In this document: positions 8,885 through 17,847 of the stretch, in pieces
Layout of the letters: every line of letters starts with the position of its first letter
Numbering within the stretch: the stretch's first letter is position 1
From: Vibrio pelagius
GTDB lineage: Bacteria > Pseudomonadota > Gammaproteobacteria > Enterobacterales > Vibrionaceae
Assembly (NCBI RefSeq): GCF_024347575.1
Contig: NZ_AP025503.1
Location: 1,426,001-1,490,000 of the forward strand
DNA length: 64,000 nucleotides
Direction of reading: 5' to 3'
Position numbers and translations under genes: made by a program
The notes under the pieces: generated by a model
What the model saw: only the letters and a program-made list of their open reading frames with translations
What the model was told of the DNA's origin: nothing
The model's database searches: none

Positions 8885-10071
8885 TATGCGGCTCCATTCA
8901 CAGGTTGTGCGTTCAAATGCTTGCGAATCAGAAGCAGTGTTATGATAGCTGGTATCACGTAGCCGAGCATTGGCAGCAGCTGCATTATGGTTTGCGCGAC
9001 ATTGATACCATAACTCGACAATGCGGTTTGAACTTCAATATAGTGACTGATTGGCAATAGGCTACGCCATGCTTGTGCGGCTGTATTCATGTCTGTTACT
9101 GGAAAGGTAATGCCCATAAATGCAAAGCTTGGTGCGGTAAAAGCACCTGCAAAGCTCATGGCTCTCGCGGGATCAAGTGTCAAAAAGAAGAAGGCACTAC
9201 CCATGATCATGCAACAAATTACGGTGATCAGTTGTGCGAACATCAGAGCTATGAAACTCCCGTGATAAGGCCAATCTAAAAACAGGTAAAACCAAGTCAT
9301 AAAGCCAATACCAAACACGAAGAACAGCAGAGTGTAAGGCAGCAGTGCAGAGGCAAGCGCTTTGACCGGTGATTTGCCGAGCCACTGTTTAAACGCTCTT
9401 TCACGACAATTGGCTGCTAAAACCAATATGGTCCCAACGACAATCATAATTTGCCACAGAGCTGGGATGATTGCCGACACTAAGAACTGTGAATAGCTGG
9501 TGTTTTTATTAAATAGGGGAGTAATTTGGCTTTGAACTGTCACGGCTTGGCCAAGTGCTGATTTAATCGTTTTGTCGCCGTGAGATAACTGCTTGGCGAC
9601 TTCCACTTGAGCATTAAACGTTCCTTGTACTTGTAACAGAGCGGAATTGACCAGTTTTCCAATCAGAATAAATTGACTGTTGTAAAACCCAGACACTTTA
9701 GGGTTCATCCCAAGGTAGATATCGCGCTCAAAATGTTTAGGAATGATCACGTAGCCATAGATATCACGTTTGATCATGGCTTGTTTAGCTTGGTTAATAT
9801 CCGTGTATTTTTGCGTGACCGCCAAGGTCGGAGATGCATCAATGAAACGGACAAACTGTTGTGAAAGTTGACTATGGTTTAAGTTCACCACAGCAACTGG
9901 CAAATCGCGAGCAATACCCTGAGAGAATATCAACCAGATACTCGCCGTCAGAATCAGTGGAATCCAGGTGAGACTCGATAGCAACCATTTGTCTTTGCGC
10001 ACGATTTGCCACTGGCGAGAAAATTCGTTGCCAGTGGTGTCAACATCGCTGTGTTGAGAAGAGTAAGACAT
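8884..10071 (-). CDS. ABC-2 type permease (YbhS-like), export operon subunit 1
   Basis: Paralogue of the next permease, 395 residues. It has one N-terminal helix (about 33-51), a periplasmic domain with the related motif DLPVAVVNLNHSQLS and YGYVIIPKHFERD, and a C-terminal membrane half ending in LLIRKHLNAQP. It starts 8 bp after the HlyD-like gene and overlaps the following permease by one base. Two similar permeases plus a membrane fusion protein match the YbhGFSR-type layout, except that the ATPase normally found between the fusion protein and permeases is absent here. An ATPase may be encoded elsewhere. Confidence 0.88.
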   Translation of the reverse strand: MSYSSQHSDVDTTGNEFSRQWQIVRKDKWLLSSLTWIPLILTASIWLIFSQGIARDLPVAVVNLNHSQLSQQFVRFIDASPTLAVTQKYTDINQAKQAMIKRDIYGYVIIPKHFERDIYLGMNPKVSGFYNSQFILIGKLVNSALLQVQGTFNAQVEVAKQLSHGDKTIKSALGQAVTVQSQITPLFNKNTSYSQFLVSAIIPALWQIMIVVGTILVLAANCRERAFKQWLGKSPVKALASALLPYTLLFFVFGIGFMTWFYLFLDWPYHGSFIALMFAQLITVICCMIMGSAFFFLTLDPARAMSFAGAFTAPSFAFMGITFPVTDMNTAAQAWRSLLPISHYIEVQTALSSYGINVAQTIMQLLPMLGYVIPAIITLLLIRKHLNAQPVNGAA

Positions 10072-10079
10072 AATTGCCC

Positions 10080-11054
10080 CTACAGCTCAACGACTAAACT
10101 CATACCCATGCGTAACGTATCTTTGTTATCGATAGGGCGAGCTTCAATTTCAAATGTTCTTAGGTCAAAGCCTTGTGCGGCATCCGTTGAGCGCCAAGTT
10201 GCAAAATCACCCATGACAGCAATATGGATAACTTCGAATGTCACTGTCTTATCAAGTGCAGGCAAGTAAGCGTCGAATTGAGTGCCTTTTTCAAAGTGCT
10301 TGAGGTGGTCTTCTCGAACATTGAGTACAGCCCAAGCGTCTTGCGTGTCGATCACTGTGACAACAGGGAAGCCTTGAGGTGCCAACTCACCACTGCTCAA
10401 TAGCACTTGAGCAACTTCACCATTAAACCAGCTGTGGATTTGTGTATCTTTGGCGTAAGCTTCAACTTCAGCAACAGCGCCTGCAGCCATCAACGCTTTT
10501 TGAGCCGCTGCGACTTTGGTTTCATCACGAGCGCCTTCTTGAGCCAGTTTATACATTTGAAGAGCGGCACTTTCTGTGTATTTTGCTGCTTGCCATTGAG
10601 TTTCTGCTTCATCACGTTTCTGTTCTGCGACCACACCATCTTTGTAAAGGTTGTTTACTCGTTGGTAAGTCTTCTCCATTAAGTCAGCGGCAGCTTTTGC
10701 TTTTAGCCACTGATCTTTCGCTGCTTGGATTTGTTGCTCACGTGCGCCTTTCTCAGCTTCTTGTGCAAGCGCGCCTGCAGCTTTCTCTCCGGCTTTGGCT
10801 TGCTCTAGCTTCGCATCGATCTCAGGGCTCAATAATGAGAAGATCAACTGACCTTTTTCAACGATATCTCCTTTACGAACAAATACTTGGTCTATACGCC
10901 CTGGCACTTTGGAAGAGATGCTGTATTGCTGAGCTTCTATCTGACCTTGAATCCTAACAGGTTGCGGTAAATAAGCTTGATAGAAGCTGTACCCAACCCA
11001 TCCGATAATGCCAATACCGATGATTGAAGCGATAAGTGGTTTAACAGATTTCAT
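10080..11054 (-). CDS. HlyD family membrane fusion protein of the ABC-2 export operon
   Basis: Periplasmic adaptor, 324 residues, anchored by one N-terminal helix (about 8-27). It shows the lipoyl-like half motif SSKVPGRIDQVFVRKGDIVEKGQ (about 47-69), a long alpha-helical hairpin rich in Ala/Gln/Lys/Glu (about 75-190), and the second lipoyl half and beta-barrel (SWFNGEVAQVLLSSGELAPQGFPVVTV). It resembles YbhG/YhiI/EmrA-type adaptors. It is encoded between the TolC-like channel (3 bp gap) and the two permeases, so it most likely links them in one tripartite pump. Confidence 0.92.
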   Translation of the reverse strand: MKSVKPLIASIIGIGIIGWVGYSFYQAYLPQPVRIQGQIEAQQYSISSKVPGRIDQVFVRKGDIVEKGQLIFSLLSPEIDAKLEQAKAGEKAAGALAQEAEKGAREQQIQAAKDQWLKAKAAADLMEKTYQRVNNLYKDGVVAEQKRDEAETQWQAAKYTESAALQMYKLAQEGARDETKVAAAQKALMAAGAVAEVEAYAKDTQIHSWFNGEVAQVLLSSGELAPQGFPVVTVIDTQDAWAVLNVREDHLKHFEKGTQFDAYLPALDKTVTFEVIHIAVMGDFATWRSTDAAQGFDLRTFEIEARPIDNKDTLRMGMSLVVEL

Positions 11055-11057
11055 GAA

Positions 11058-12482
11058 TCATCCTTTTGTATTGGTGTTGTGAGTCTTTGGGTAAACAGCA
11101 GATGTTGAATAGCTTGGGAATGCATTCATCTCACTGCTAAGCGCCAGTAGTTTGTTGAGAGAGACGAGATATTGGAAACGAGCAACCGATTGTTGGGTTT
11201 TAATGCTCGCTAAATAGAGTTCAGCATCTACCACCTCTAACGATGTAGAGAGGCCTTGGTTGAAGGCTTTTTTACGTAGCGATAGGTTTTCTTGTGCAAG
11301 AGATAAGCTTGAATTTAGGCCTTGTACTTCTTCTATGGCTTGTTGAGCCTCAAGATAGGTTTTTTGAACTAATACGGTGAGATCTTGTTTTGCTTGAGAC
11401 TTTAGGTATTGAACTTGTGAAACTGCACTGTGCGCAGCGGCTACTTTATCAGAGCGGCCAGAAGTATCGACCAGTGGCACATTAACACCAATTCCCACTA
11501 ACCAGTCTGGTTTCATTTCACTTGCAAGCGAGTCATCTTCATACAGGCTGTAGTCGCCATATAGGTAAACTTCTGGGTAATATTTGCCTTTCTCCGCTTT
11601 AATCAGGCTGCTCGCTTGTTTCTCTTTTGCATCTAAAATGCGAAGACCAGGGTATGTCGTTAGTGTCTGGTGAACAAAGGTATCCATGTTTGGCAGATTA
11701 TTGTTGATGAACAGGGATTCTGATGGCTCAACTTTCTCTGAAAGACCGAGAATCTGAGTTAGCGCTAGCTGGGCTATTTTTAGATCATTTTGAGCTTTGG
11801 TTCTTTCGACGATTTCTTTATCAAGAGAGGCGTCCGCTTGCAGTCGTTCTACACGTGCGATCTGACCTTGCTCTTCAAGCTTAATCGCGAAATCTCGGTG
11901 TTGAGTTAAGCCCGCTTCAACGGCTAAACGGGTTTGGACTACGTCTTGCGCGAGGATTACCGAGAAGTAGTACTTGGTAAGGTCTTCGTAACGCGCTTGT
12001 TTCTCCATCAACAACTGACTTTGCGCTTCTTCACTTTGACCTTCAGCCGCCGTCTGAGCAGCCGTAATTCGACCACCTGTGAAGATCGGCCACACGGCAC
12101 GAATGGAAGAACTAAAGATGTCTTGCTCTGTAATGGTTGAAGTAACGCCACTGAGTTGGCCTAACAAAGGAGCAAGAATGGGATTCACACCACTTAAACT
12201 ATTACCAAACTGCTCTCCATTGATCGTCACATCACTATCGAGGTGGGTGTAGTTCGCGCCTAAAGTGATAGAGGGCAAGTTGAGGCTGCCCGTCGCATTT
12301 TGAAGGTGCTGATAGCGCTCGACATTTGCTTGCTGGGCGGCTAGAGAGTTATTGTTTTGCTGTAGCAGAACCCACGCTTCAGGAAAGGAGAGAGGCGCGG
12401 CAAAACTGACCGAACTTACACAACTGATTAGCAGTGCGGTCAGTGAAAATTTTGGTCTGAATTTTGGTGATGTCATCTTCAT
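11058..12482 (-). CDS. TolC family outer-membrane efflux protein, first gene of the export operon
   Basis: Outer-membrane channel of 474 residues with a signal peptide (about residues 1-28, ending VSSVSFAAP) and two OEP repeats, each of long helices with Ala/Gln-rich heptads. An upstream TTG at 12491 would add three residues. I prefer the ATG at 12482, with GGTAAG just upstream; a second ATG lies at 12476. It leads a four-gene operon with HlyD and two ABC-2 permeases, separated by gaps of 8 bp or less. A perfect 8+8 inverted repeat lies 10 bp upstream of the start codon and is a candidate operator. Confidence 0.92.
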   Translation of the reverse strand: MKMTSPKFRPKFSLTALLISCVSSVSFAAPLSFPEAWVLLQQNNNSLAAQQANVERYQHLQNATGSLNLPSITLGANYTHLDSDVTINGEQFGNSLSGVNPILAPLLGQLSGVTSTITEQDIFSSSIRAVWPIFTGGRITAAQTAAEGQSEEAQSQLLMEKQARYEDLTKYYFSVILAQDVVQTRLAVEAGLTQHRDFAIKLEEQGQIARVERLQADASLDKEIVERTKAQNDLKIAQLALTQILGLSEKVEPSESLFINNNLPNMDTFVHQTLTTYPGLRILDAKEKQASSLIKAEKGKYYPEVYLYGDYSLYEDDSLASEMKPDWLVGIGVNVPLVDTSGRSDKVAAAHSAVSQVQYLKSQAKQDLTVLVQKTYLEAQQAIEEVQGLNSSLSLAQENLSLRKKAFNQGLSTSLEVVDAELYLASIKTQQSVARFQYLVSLNKLLALSSEMNAFPSYSTSAVYPKTHNTNTKG

Positions 12483-12491
12483 ACTTACCAA

Positions 12492-12511
12492 ATTAGAGTA
12501 ATGACTCTAAT
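12492..12511. promoter_or_regulatory. Candidate operator upstream of the TolC-led operon
   Basis: Perfect inverted repeat ATTAGAGT-AATG-ACTCTAAT, 8-bp arms with a 4-bp spacer, immediately upstream of the operon's first gene. Its size fits a homodimeric MarR or TetR type repressor site. No such regulator is encoded nearby, so the factor is unknown. Confidence 0.55.
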
Positions 12512-12610
12512 GTTAACAGGCCGATCCGAATTTGTCTTTAACTGATTGATCAATTACCTTCTACGAGGTAAATGACTTCAGTCTAGATGCGGTGTTTCAT
12601 TAGAAATAGA

Positions 12611-12634
12611 AAGAGCACGCTAGAACGTGCTCTT
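12611..12634 (-). terminator. Terminator after the small minus-strand gene
   Basis: Perfect inverted repeat AAGAGCACG/CGTGCTCTT with a 6-nt or shorter loop. On the minus strand it is followed by TCTATTTCT. It separates the 75-residue gene from the TolC-led operon. Confidence 0.75.
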
Positions 12635-12670
12635 AAGTATAGAAGTGATTGTTTTAAAATGAAGAGTGTT

Positions 12671-12898
12671 CTAATCAAAGCCTGGGCAGTGGTGGTCTGC
12701 ACGCCAAACTAGGTGACGCGAACCTTGCATTGTTTGAAGCAAATCTCTTCCGGACATTTGGGGGAACGCCAACAACACTTTTAGATCAAGAGGTGAAGTA
12801 GCATCTTTCTCATAAGCTCTGACGTGTGTAAATGTCGATTGTAAGTTTTTGAACAGCATAGCCTTAGTGAGGCAAATTCCAAAAGAATCGCGTTTCAT
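12671..12898 (-). CDS. Small protein of unknown function (75 residues)
   Basis: A 75-residue soluble-looking protein beginning MKRDSFGICLTKAMLFKNLQ and ending with a Cys/His-containing tail (WRADHHCPGFD). The ribosome-binding sequence AAGGA lies 9 bases before the ATG and a terminator follows the stop codon, which together argue for a real gene. I recognise no domain. It has no transmembrane segment. It is monocistronic and faces away from the two-component system. It is probably one of the many small hypothetical proteins of vibrios. Confidence 0.6.
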   Translation of the reverse strand: MKRDSFGICLTKAMLFKNLQSTFTHVRAYEKDATSPLDLKVLLAFPQMSGRDLLQTMQGSRHLVWRADHHCPGFD

Positions 12899-13492
12899 TG
12901 CCTATTTTCCTTATCAACAATGTTGTTACGTTATGTTTTTAATCCGTTTCTGAAATCGACTGCGTCACTTTTGCCAATCAGCATTTGTTATTGGAGTGTC
13001 TGAGAACTAAAGACTGCCTCTTTTGTTATTGTGATTTCGGTGGAAAGCTTCTCTACATCACAAGATGATTTCCCACATTTACGTAGTTGAACACATTCGC
13101 TACGTGCTCGCGTGACACATACGATAATCGCCAATTGTTACCAGTTTGTTATCTGTTTCGTAGTGTCTGCTCTCAAGAGAAACGGTGTCTCTTAGTTGGT
13201 TGCTTTATGACCACCCTGGTCATGTGCAACTAGTATAATTGTATTTTTTATAACCAACCTAAAAAACAGCTAAAATCGGAGTGATCTAGGTCAACAATTA
13301 ATCAGGAAACGGACTGCAAGAGTCCAGAATTTCTAAAAAATGATTTTTAGGTTTGTCTAAATCAGAAGTTAATCGGTTTTAGATGAAAATTTCTGTTAAT
13401 AACACGCGCTTTAGTCACAAATCTGAACCTTTGAAGTCTTTCAGAATTAACTTGATGTTAACATTGTTGGATCGCATAGGGAGTAGGTGTCG
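12899..13492. other. Divergent intergenic region with a large inverted repeat
   Basis: About 590 bp between the small minus-strand gene and the kinase gene. At 13199-13230 it contains an interrupted hairpin: GTTGC/GCAAC outer arms and ATGACCA/TGGTCAT inner arms around CCC. There is no T tract directly after the stem, so an operator or RNA structure is as likely as a terminator. No ORF with a ribosome-binding site is visible. Confidence 0.5.
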
Positions 13493-15157
13493 ATGAAGTG
13501 GAGCAGTATCAGCTTTAGGAAAAGATTGCTGATTATTATGACAGTGACAGGGTTAGTCGAGTTGTTGATTCTTAGCGCGGCTGGTTTTGCTTACATCAAA
13601 CACTCCCAAGAAGAAGAGATGGGGCTTAAAGCCTTGGGTGTGGCAGAATTCCTTTCTGAATCGCCACGTGTTATCGACCTGATTCAACGTCATACAAGCC
13701 ATCCCGATCTCTCGTCTCAGATAAATTCTGAACATCAACAACGTTTCCGTAACTTAACCCATTTGATTGGTGCAGCATTCATTGTGATTGGCGACCAGCA
13801 GGGGATTCGCCTTGTTCACCCCGTTGATGAAAGGTTAGGTAAGCCGATGCGAGGCGGGGATAACCAAAAAGCACTGGTTTTCGGTGAGTCCTATGTGTCT
13901 ACTGCCAAAGGTTCTTTAGGACTTTCGGTTCGTGGTAAATCTGCGGTTAAAGACTCAAATGGCGAGATTATTGGCGTAGTCTCCGTTGGTTATCTGCTTG
14001 ATTCTTTGCAAGATAGAATCGAACCGTATCTGGCGTTCTTGATCATCATGGCATTGTTGGTTGTCGCTGTTAATGCCTTGATTTCTAGTTATGTATCGAG
14101 ACGTTTCCAGAGAGCAATTCTCGGTTTTGAACCTGAAGAGATCGGTCGTCTGTATGTCGAACTTGATGTCACTATGAGCACAGTGAAAGAGGGTATTTTG
14201 AGTATTGACCACCACGGCGTTCTTCGTTCAATCAACAAGAGTGCCTGCGATATTCTCTCTATTGATAGAGAATCGTCACTTAACAAACCGTTTTCTCAAG
14301 TTGTGCCAAGCAGTGATCTTGAGCAATTACTATCGAGTGGTCAAACGGATCACGACATTGAGCTTTATCTAAACAATAAGCGCATTATCGCAAACCGTAG
14401 CCCAATCGTGGTGGCGGGTGAGGTGGTTGGTGCGGTGTCGAGTTTTAGATTAAGGGATGAGATTAATGATCTCACCGAGCAGCTATCGCAAACCAAAGAG
14501 TATGCTGACCTGCTACGCTCTCAAACTCACGAACATCGTAATAAGCTCAACACTATTAGCGGCATGTTGCAAATGGGTGAGCTAGAAGCGGTGCAACATT
14601 TAATTGGCCAAGAAACAGCACACTATCAGAGCCTTATCGAGTTTTTGAGAGAGACCGTCAAAGAGCCTCTTGTGGCAGGTATGCTATTAGGTAAAACAGA
14701 ACGTGCTCGCGAGATTGGATTAGAGCTGGTGGTAGAAGAGGGTTCTCGATTAGAGACTCTACCAAAATGGTTAAACGCAGATGATGTCGTGACTATCTTG
14801 GGGAATCTGATTGACAACGCCTTTGATGCGACTCGAATGGCAATTAGCCAAACGGAATCATTCCCGCCTGCGAGACGTATTATCGAAGTTTCAGTCAGTG
14901 ATTATGGGAATGAAGTGATTCTTGAAGTTGATGACAAAGGGTGCGGTTTACCAGAGGGACTGGCAATTGAAGATCTCACGCGCAAAGGGGTTTCGAGTAA
15001 AGCTAAGCAGAACCGAGGTGTGGGTTTGTATTTGGTTAAGCAAATTGCCGATCGATATCAAGGCCAACTCGATATGGTTGAAAACAGAGATTTTGGTACA
15101 CGGATGACCGTTTACCTACCAAAAGAAGAACAAATATCGTTTAAGGAAGAGCGTTAA
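13493..15157 (+). CDS. CitA/DcuS family sensor histidine kinase
   Basis: Inner-membrane sensor kinase of 554 residues for a small carboxylate-type ligand. It has a first helix at about 13-35, a periplasmic sCache-type domain (about 36-175, with RLVHPVDERLGKPMRGGD), a second helix at about 178-200, a cytoplasmic PAS domain (about 215-320), then the SpoOB-type phospho-acceptor block SQTHEHRNKLNTISG with the likely phosphorylated His346. The ATPase domain shows N-box NLIDNAFDA, GCGLPEG and GVGLYLVKQ. GTG at 13487 is also in frame, but the GGGAGTAGG sequence is better spaced for ATG 13493. It abuts its response regulator with no gap. Citrate or C4-dicarboxylate sensing is inferred from the family only. 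Confidence 0.93.
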   Translation: MKWSSISFRKRLLIIMTVTGLVELLILSAAGFAYIKHSQEEEMGLKALGVAEFLSESPRVIDLIQRHTSHPDLSSQINSEHQQRFRNLTHLIGAAFIVIGDQQGIRLVHPVDERLGKPMRGGDNQKALVFGESYVSTAKGSLGLSVRGKSAVKDSNGEIIGVVSVGYLLDSLQDRIEPYLAFLIIMALLVVAVNALISSYVSRRFQRAILGFEPEEIGRLYVELDVTMSTVKEGILSIDHHGVLRSINKSACDILSIDRESSLNKPFSQVVPSSDLEQLLSSGQTDHDIELYLNNKRIIANRSPIVVAGEVVGAVSSFRLRDEINDLTEQLSQTKEYADLLRSQTHEHRNKLNTISGMLQMGELEAVQHLIGQETAHYQSLIEFLRETVKEPLVAGMLLGKTERAREIGLELVVEEGSRLETLPKWLNADDVVTILGNLIDNAFDATRMAISQTESFPPARRIIEVSVSDYGNEVILEVDDKGCGLPEGLAIEDLTRKGVSSKAKQNRGVGLYLVKQIADRYQGQLDMVENRDFGTRMTVYLPKEEQISFKEER

Positions 15158-15853
15158 ATGAATGCCGTCACTAAAGTCATGGTCATTGAAGATGATATTG
15201 CGATTGCAGAGTTGCACCATCGCTATTTAGAGCAGATTGGCGGGTTCGATGTGGTTGGGATTGCTACCTCACAAACGGAAGCGATCATGCAGTTAGATAT
15301 ACTAAAGCCTGACCTTGTACTGCTTGATGTTTACTTACCAGACGGCTGTGGTTTGGATATTTTGAATCATGTGAGAGGCAACAACCAAGGCTGTGATGTC
15401 ATCTTAATCACGGCGGCACGCGATGTTGATACGCTTCAGCAGGCAATGCGTGGTGGCGTTGTTGACTATTTGCTTAAGCCTGTGATGTTTCCACGTCTAG
15501 AGGCATCACTTAAAAAATATCGTTCGCAACAACAAGAACTCGAGAGTGTATCGGATCTCAACCAAGGCTTAGTTGATAAGATGTTGCAAGCGGCCAATCA
15601 AGCCGACTCTAAGCCATTAGCAACGCTGCCGAAAGGTATTGATGGCGTGACGCTTGATAAAATCCGAGCTCTATTTGAAAGTGCCGAAACGAAAGATCTG
15701 ACAGCAGATGAGGCAGGGGAGCGTATTGGCGCGAGTCGTACTACTGCTCGTCGATACCTTGAATACTTGATCACGACTGGCGAACTGAACGCTGACCTTA
15801 ACTATGGTTCAGTGGGTCGACCAGAACGTTGTTACAATAAAGCGACTCGGTAA
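15158..15853 (+). CDS. CitB/DcuR family response regulator
   Basis: Response regulator of 231 residues. The receiver domain (1-125) has the acidic pair E11-D12, the phospho-acceptor Asp57 in LLDVYLPDG, the Thr in LITAAR and the Lys in LLKPV. The C-terminal DNA-binding part (about 155-231) includes the helix-turn-helix ADEAGERIGASRTTARRYLEYLI, typical of the CitB/DcuR/DctR group. Its ATG follows directly on the stop codon of the kinase gene, so the pair is cotranscribed and coupled. No transporter for citrate or dicarboxylate is encoded next to it in this window, so its targets lie elsewhere or include genes nearby. Confidence 0.93.
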   Translation: MNAVTKVMVIEDDIAIAELHHRYLEQIGGFDVVGIATSQTEAIMQLDILKPDLVLLDVYLPDGCGLDILNHVRGNNQGCDVILITAARDVDTLQQAMRGGVVDYLLKPVMFPRLEASLKKYRSQQQELESVSDLNQGLVDKMLQAANQADSKPLATLPKGIDGVTLDKIRALFESAETKDLTADEAGERIGASRTTARRYLEYLITTGELNADLNYGSVGRPERCYNKATR

Positions 15854-15956
15854 TCTCTTGAGAATGTTGCTTGAATCGACTTACTTTGTTGGCCTCCTTT
15901 CCCAGCTTGGCGTTCGCGAATGAACTCGGGCACTGATTCAGAACATTACAAATTAT

Positions 15957-16003
15957 AAAACCAGTTTAATATTTCACTACTAAACAGAATTAAACTGGTT
16001 TTT
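15957..16003 (+). terminator. Terminator after the two-component operon
   Basis: Inverted repeat AAACCAGTTTAAT/ATTAAACTGGTTT with an 18-nt loop and a T tract on the 3' side. Confidence 0.8.
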
Positions 16004-16151
16004 CGTGCTACTCCACCGACCAGATCCCATTTATTTTTCACTACAATGATTTGGAATGCAGTTCCGTTGTCGTTTAATCATTTTTGTTCTAAGTAATGGC
16101 AAATTATTTGTATTAAATGAGTCAATATTTAATCGATTGCCCTCACAGTGG

Positions 16152-16165
16152 TTGATGTAAATCAA
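16152..16165. promoter_or_regulatory. FNR-type box upstream of zwf
   Basis: TTGATGTAAATCAA matches the FNR consensus TTGAT-N4-ATCAA in all ten fixed positions. It lies about 180 bp before the zwf start. It suggests oxygen-dependent control, which is untested. Confidence 0.55.
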
Positions 16166-16195
16166 ATAGTCATAGACAATACTGACCCGAATTGA

Positions 16196-16211
16196 GGTGA
16201 TCTATATCACC
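16196..16211. promoter_or_regulatory. CRP-like palindrome upstream of zwf
   Basis: GGTGATCTATATCACC keeps the GTGA-N6-TCAC core of the CRP site and is symmetric over six bases each side; only the outermost T/A of the consensus are changed. It lies about 133 bp before the zwf start. Confidence 0.5.
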
Positions 16212-16344
16212 CTCGTTTACCAAACGCATTCTCTAGTGTGATAGGCGCTCGCTATTTAACTAATAGCCAAGACCTATTATCTATTTTTGTATGTCGCTGA
16301 TACCGTTGGCGAATACTGAAAACCTTGTTTTTATAGGAAAGATG

Positions 16345-17847
16345 ATGGTAATACCTGAAAACAGCAGCATCGTTATTTTTGGTGCGTCGGGCGATCTCAC
16401 GTATCGTAAGCTGATCCCCGCTTTATACCACTTGTATGCTAGCAATCAACTGCCGGAATCCTTTGCGATTCTTGGAGTGAGCCGTACTGAGTACAGCGAT
16501 GAGTCTTACCGTGAAAAGCTGAAGAAATCCCTTCAGGAAATGGAAGAAACTGAGCCAGAAACGCTAGACGCGTTCATTAACCACTTGCACTACCAAGCGA
16601 TTAATACCTCTGACACAGAAGATTATGCTCGTCTAGCACAGCGCCTAGACAAGCTAGAACAAGATTATCAATTCGAAAATCACAATACTCTATTCTACTT
16701 GGCAACACCACCAAGTCTATATGGTGTGATTCCAGCGAACTTAGCGGCACATGGTCTGAACGATGAGTCTAACGGCTGGCGTCGTCTAATCATCGAAAAA
16801 CCATTTGGTTATGATTTAGCTTCTGCTCAAGCGCTAGATGAAGAAATCCATCATCACTTCCAAGAACACCAGATCTACCGTATCGACCATTACCTAGGTA
16901 AAGAGACGGTACAAAACCTTCTCGTACTTCGTTTCTCCAACGCAATGTTTGAACCACTGTGGAACCGTAACTTTATTGATTACGTTGAAATCACAGGTGC
17001 TGAGTTCCTTGGTGTTGAAGAGCGTGGCGGATACTACGATGGTTCTGGTGCTGTGCGCGATATGTTCCAAAACCATCTGCTACAAGTATTAGCAATGGTT
17101 GGTATGGAACCGCCTGCACAAATCAATGCAGATTCGATTCGTGACGAAGTGGTTAAAGTGTTGCAGTGTCTAAAACCTCTTGAAGAGGAAGATCTACGTA
17201 AAGACTTGGTACTTGGTCAATATACGGCGTCTGATGTACGTGGTCAGCACCTAGTTGGTTACCGTGAAGAGCCGGGGGTTGCGGATGATTCTCGTACTGA
17301 GACATACATTGGTCTTAAAGCTCACATCAATAACTGGCGTTGGAATGGGGTTCCTTTCTACGTGCGTACAGGTAAGCGACTACCAACGCGTGTGACGGAA
17401 ATCGTGATTCACTTTAAGAACACGCCACACCCAGTATTTGGTCAAGATGCACCAGAGAACAAGCTGATTATCCGTATTCAGCCGGACGAAGGCATCCAAA
17501 TGAGCTTTGGTTTGAAAGAACCAGGCGCAGGCTTTAAAGCAAAAGAAGTGAAAATGAACTTCTCTTACTCTGACTTGCCTGAGACTCAAATGCTAACGGC
17601 TTACGAGCGTCTACTTCTTGATGCTCTGAATGGCGACGCGACTCTGTTTGCACGTACTGATGCGGTAGAAGCGTGTTGGAAGTACGTTCAACCTATCTTA
17701 GATTTCAAACAAGATCCTCAAGCTCTATTTGGTTATGCTTGTGGTACTTGGGGTCCACAAGAAGCCGACGAGCTTCTTGAAAGAGACGGCCGCGCGTGGC
17801 GTTTCCCTTGTAAAAACCTAACAGACACGGATTATTGCGAATTATGA
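16345..17847 (+). CDS. zwf: Glucose-6-phosphate 1-dehydrogenase
   Basis: Oxidises glucose 6-phosphate to 6-phosphogluconolactone with NADP+, the first step of the oxidative pentose phosphate and Entner-Doudoroff routes; cytoplasmic. The 500-residue protein has the dinucleotide-binding motif [10 protein letters not shown] near residue 12, the substrate-binding RIDHYLGKE near residue 180, and the usual C-terminal domain. In-frame starts at 16291 and 16342 exist. I chose 16345 because AGGA at 16335-16338 is then 6 bases away and the protein begins [17 protein letters not shown] as in other Vibrio Zwf proteins. Its stop overlaps the pgl start by 4 bp (ATGA). Confidence 0.97.
   Translation: MVIPENSSIVIFGASGDLTYRKLIPALYHLYASNQLPESFAILGVSRTEYSDESYREKLKKSLQEMEETEPETLDAFINHLHYQAINTSDTEDYARLAQRLDKLEQDYQFENHNTLFYLATPPSLYGVIPANLAAHGLNDESNGWRRLIIEKPFGYDLASAQALDEEIHHHFQEHQIYRIDHYLGKETVQNLLVLRFSNAMFEPLWNRNFIDYVEITGAEFLGVEERGGYYDGSGAVRDMFQNHLLQVLAMVGMEPPAQINADSIRDEVVKVLQCLKPLEEEDLRKDLVLGQYTASDVRGQHLVGYREEPGVADDSRTETYIGLKAHINNWRWNGVPFYVRTGKRLPTRVTEIVIHFKNTPHPVFGQDAPENKLIIRIQPDEGIQMSFGLKEPGAGFKAKEVKMNFSYSDLPETQMLTAYERLLLDALNGDATLFARTDAVEACWKYVQPILDFKQDPQALFGYACGTWGPQEADELLERDGRAWRFPCKNLTDTDYCEL

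Larger units (their letters stand above)
16004..16344 (+). promoter_or_regulatory. Promoter and leader region of zwf-pgl-gnd
   Basis: About 340 bp with no ORF. It holds an FNR-type palindrome at 16152-16165, a CRP-like palindrome at 16196-16211, and one copy of the TATTTGTAT element (16105-16113) that recurs in the alginate cluster. I could not place -35 and -10 boxes with confidence. Confidence 0.5.

Noticed and set aside
10442-10957. Open frame of 171 codons antisense to the HlyD-like gene
   Set aside because: It lies wholly opposite a well-supported gene, has Leu-rich low-quality sequence, no ribosome-binding site and no recognisable domain. It is a shadow of the helical heptad-coding strand.
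16291-16344. N-terminal extension of zwf from ATG 16291
   Set aside because: The extra 18 residues are not part of the conserved protein, no ribosome-binding site precedes them, and AGGA fits the start at 16345.
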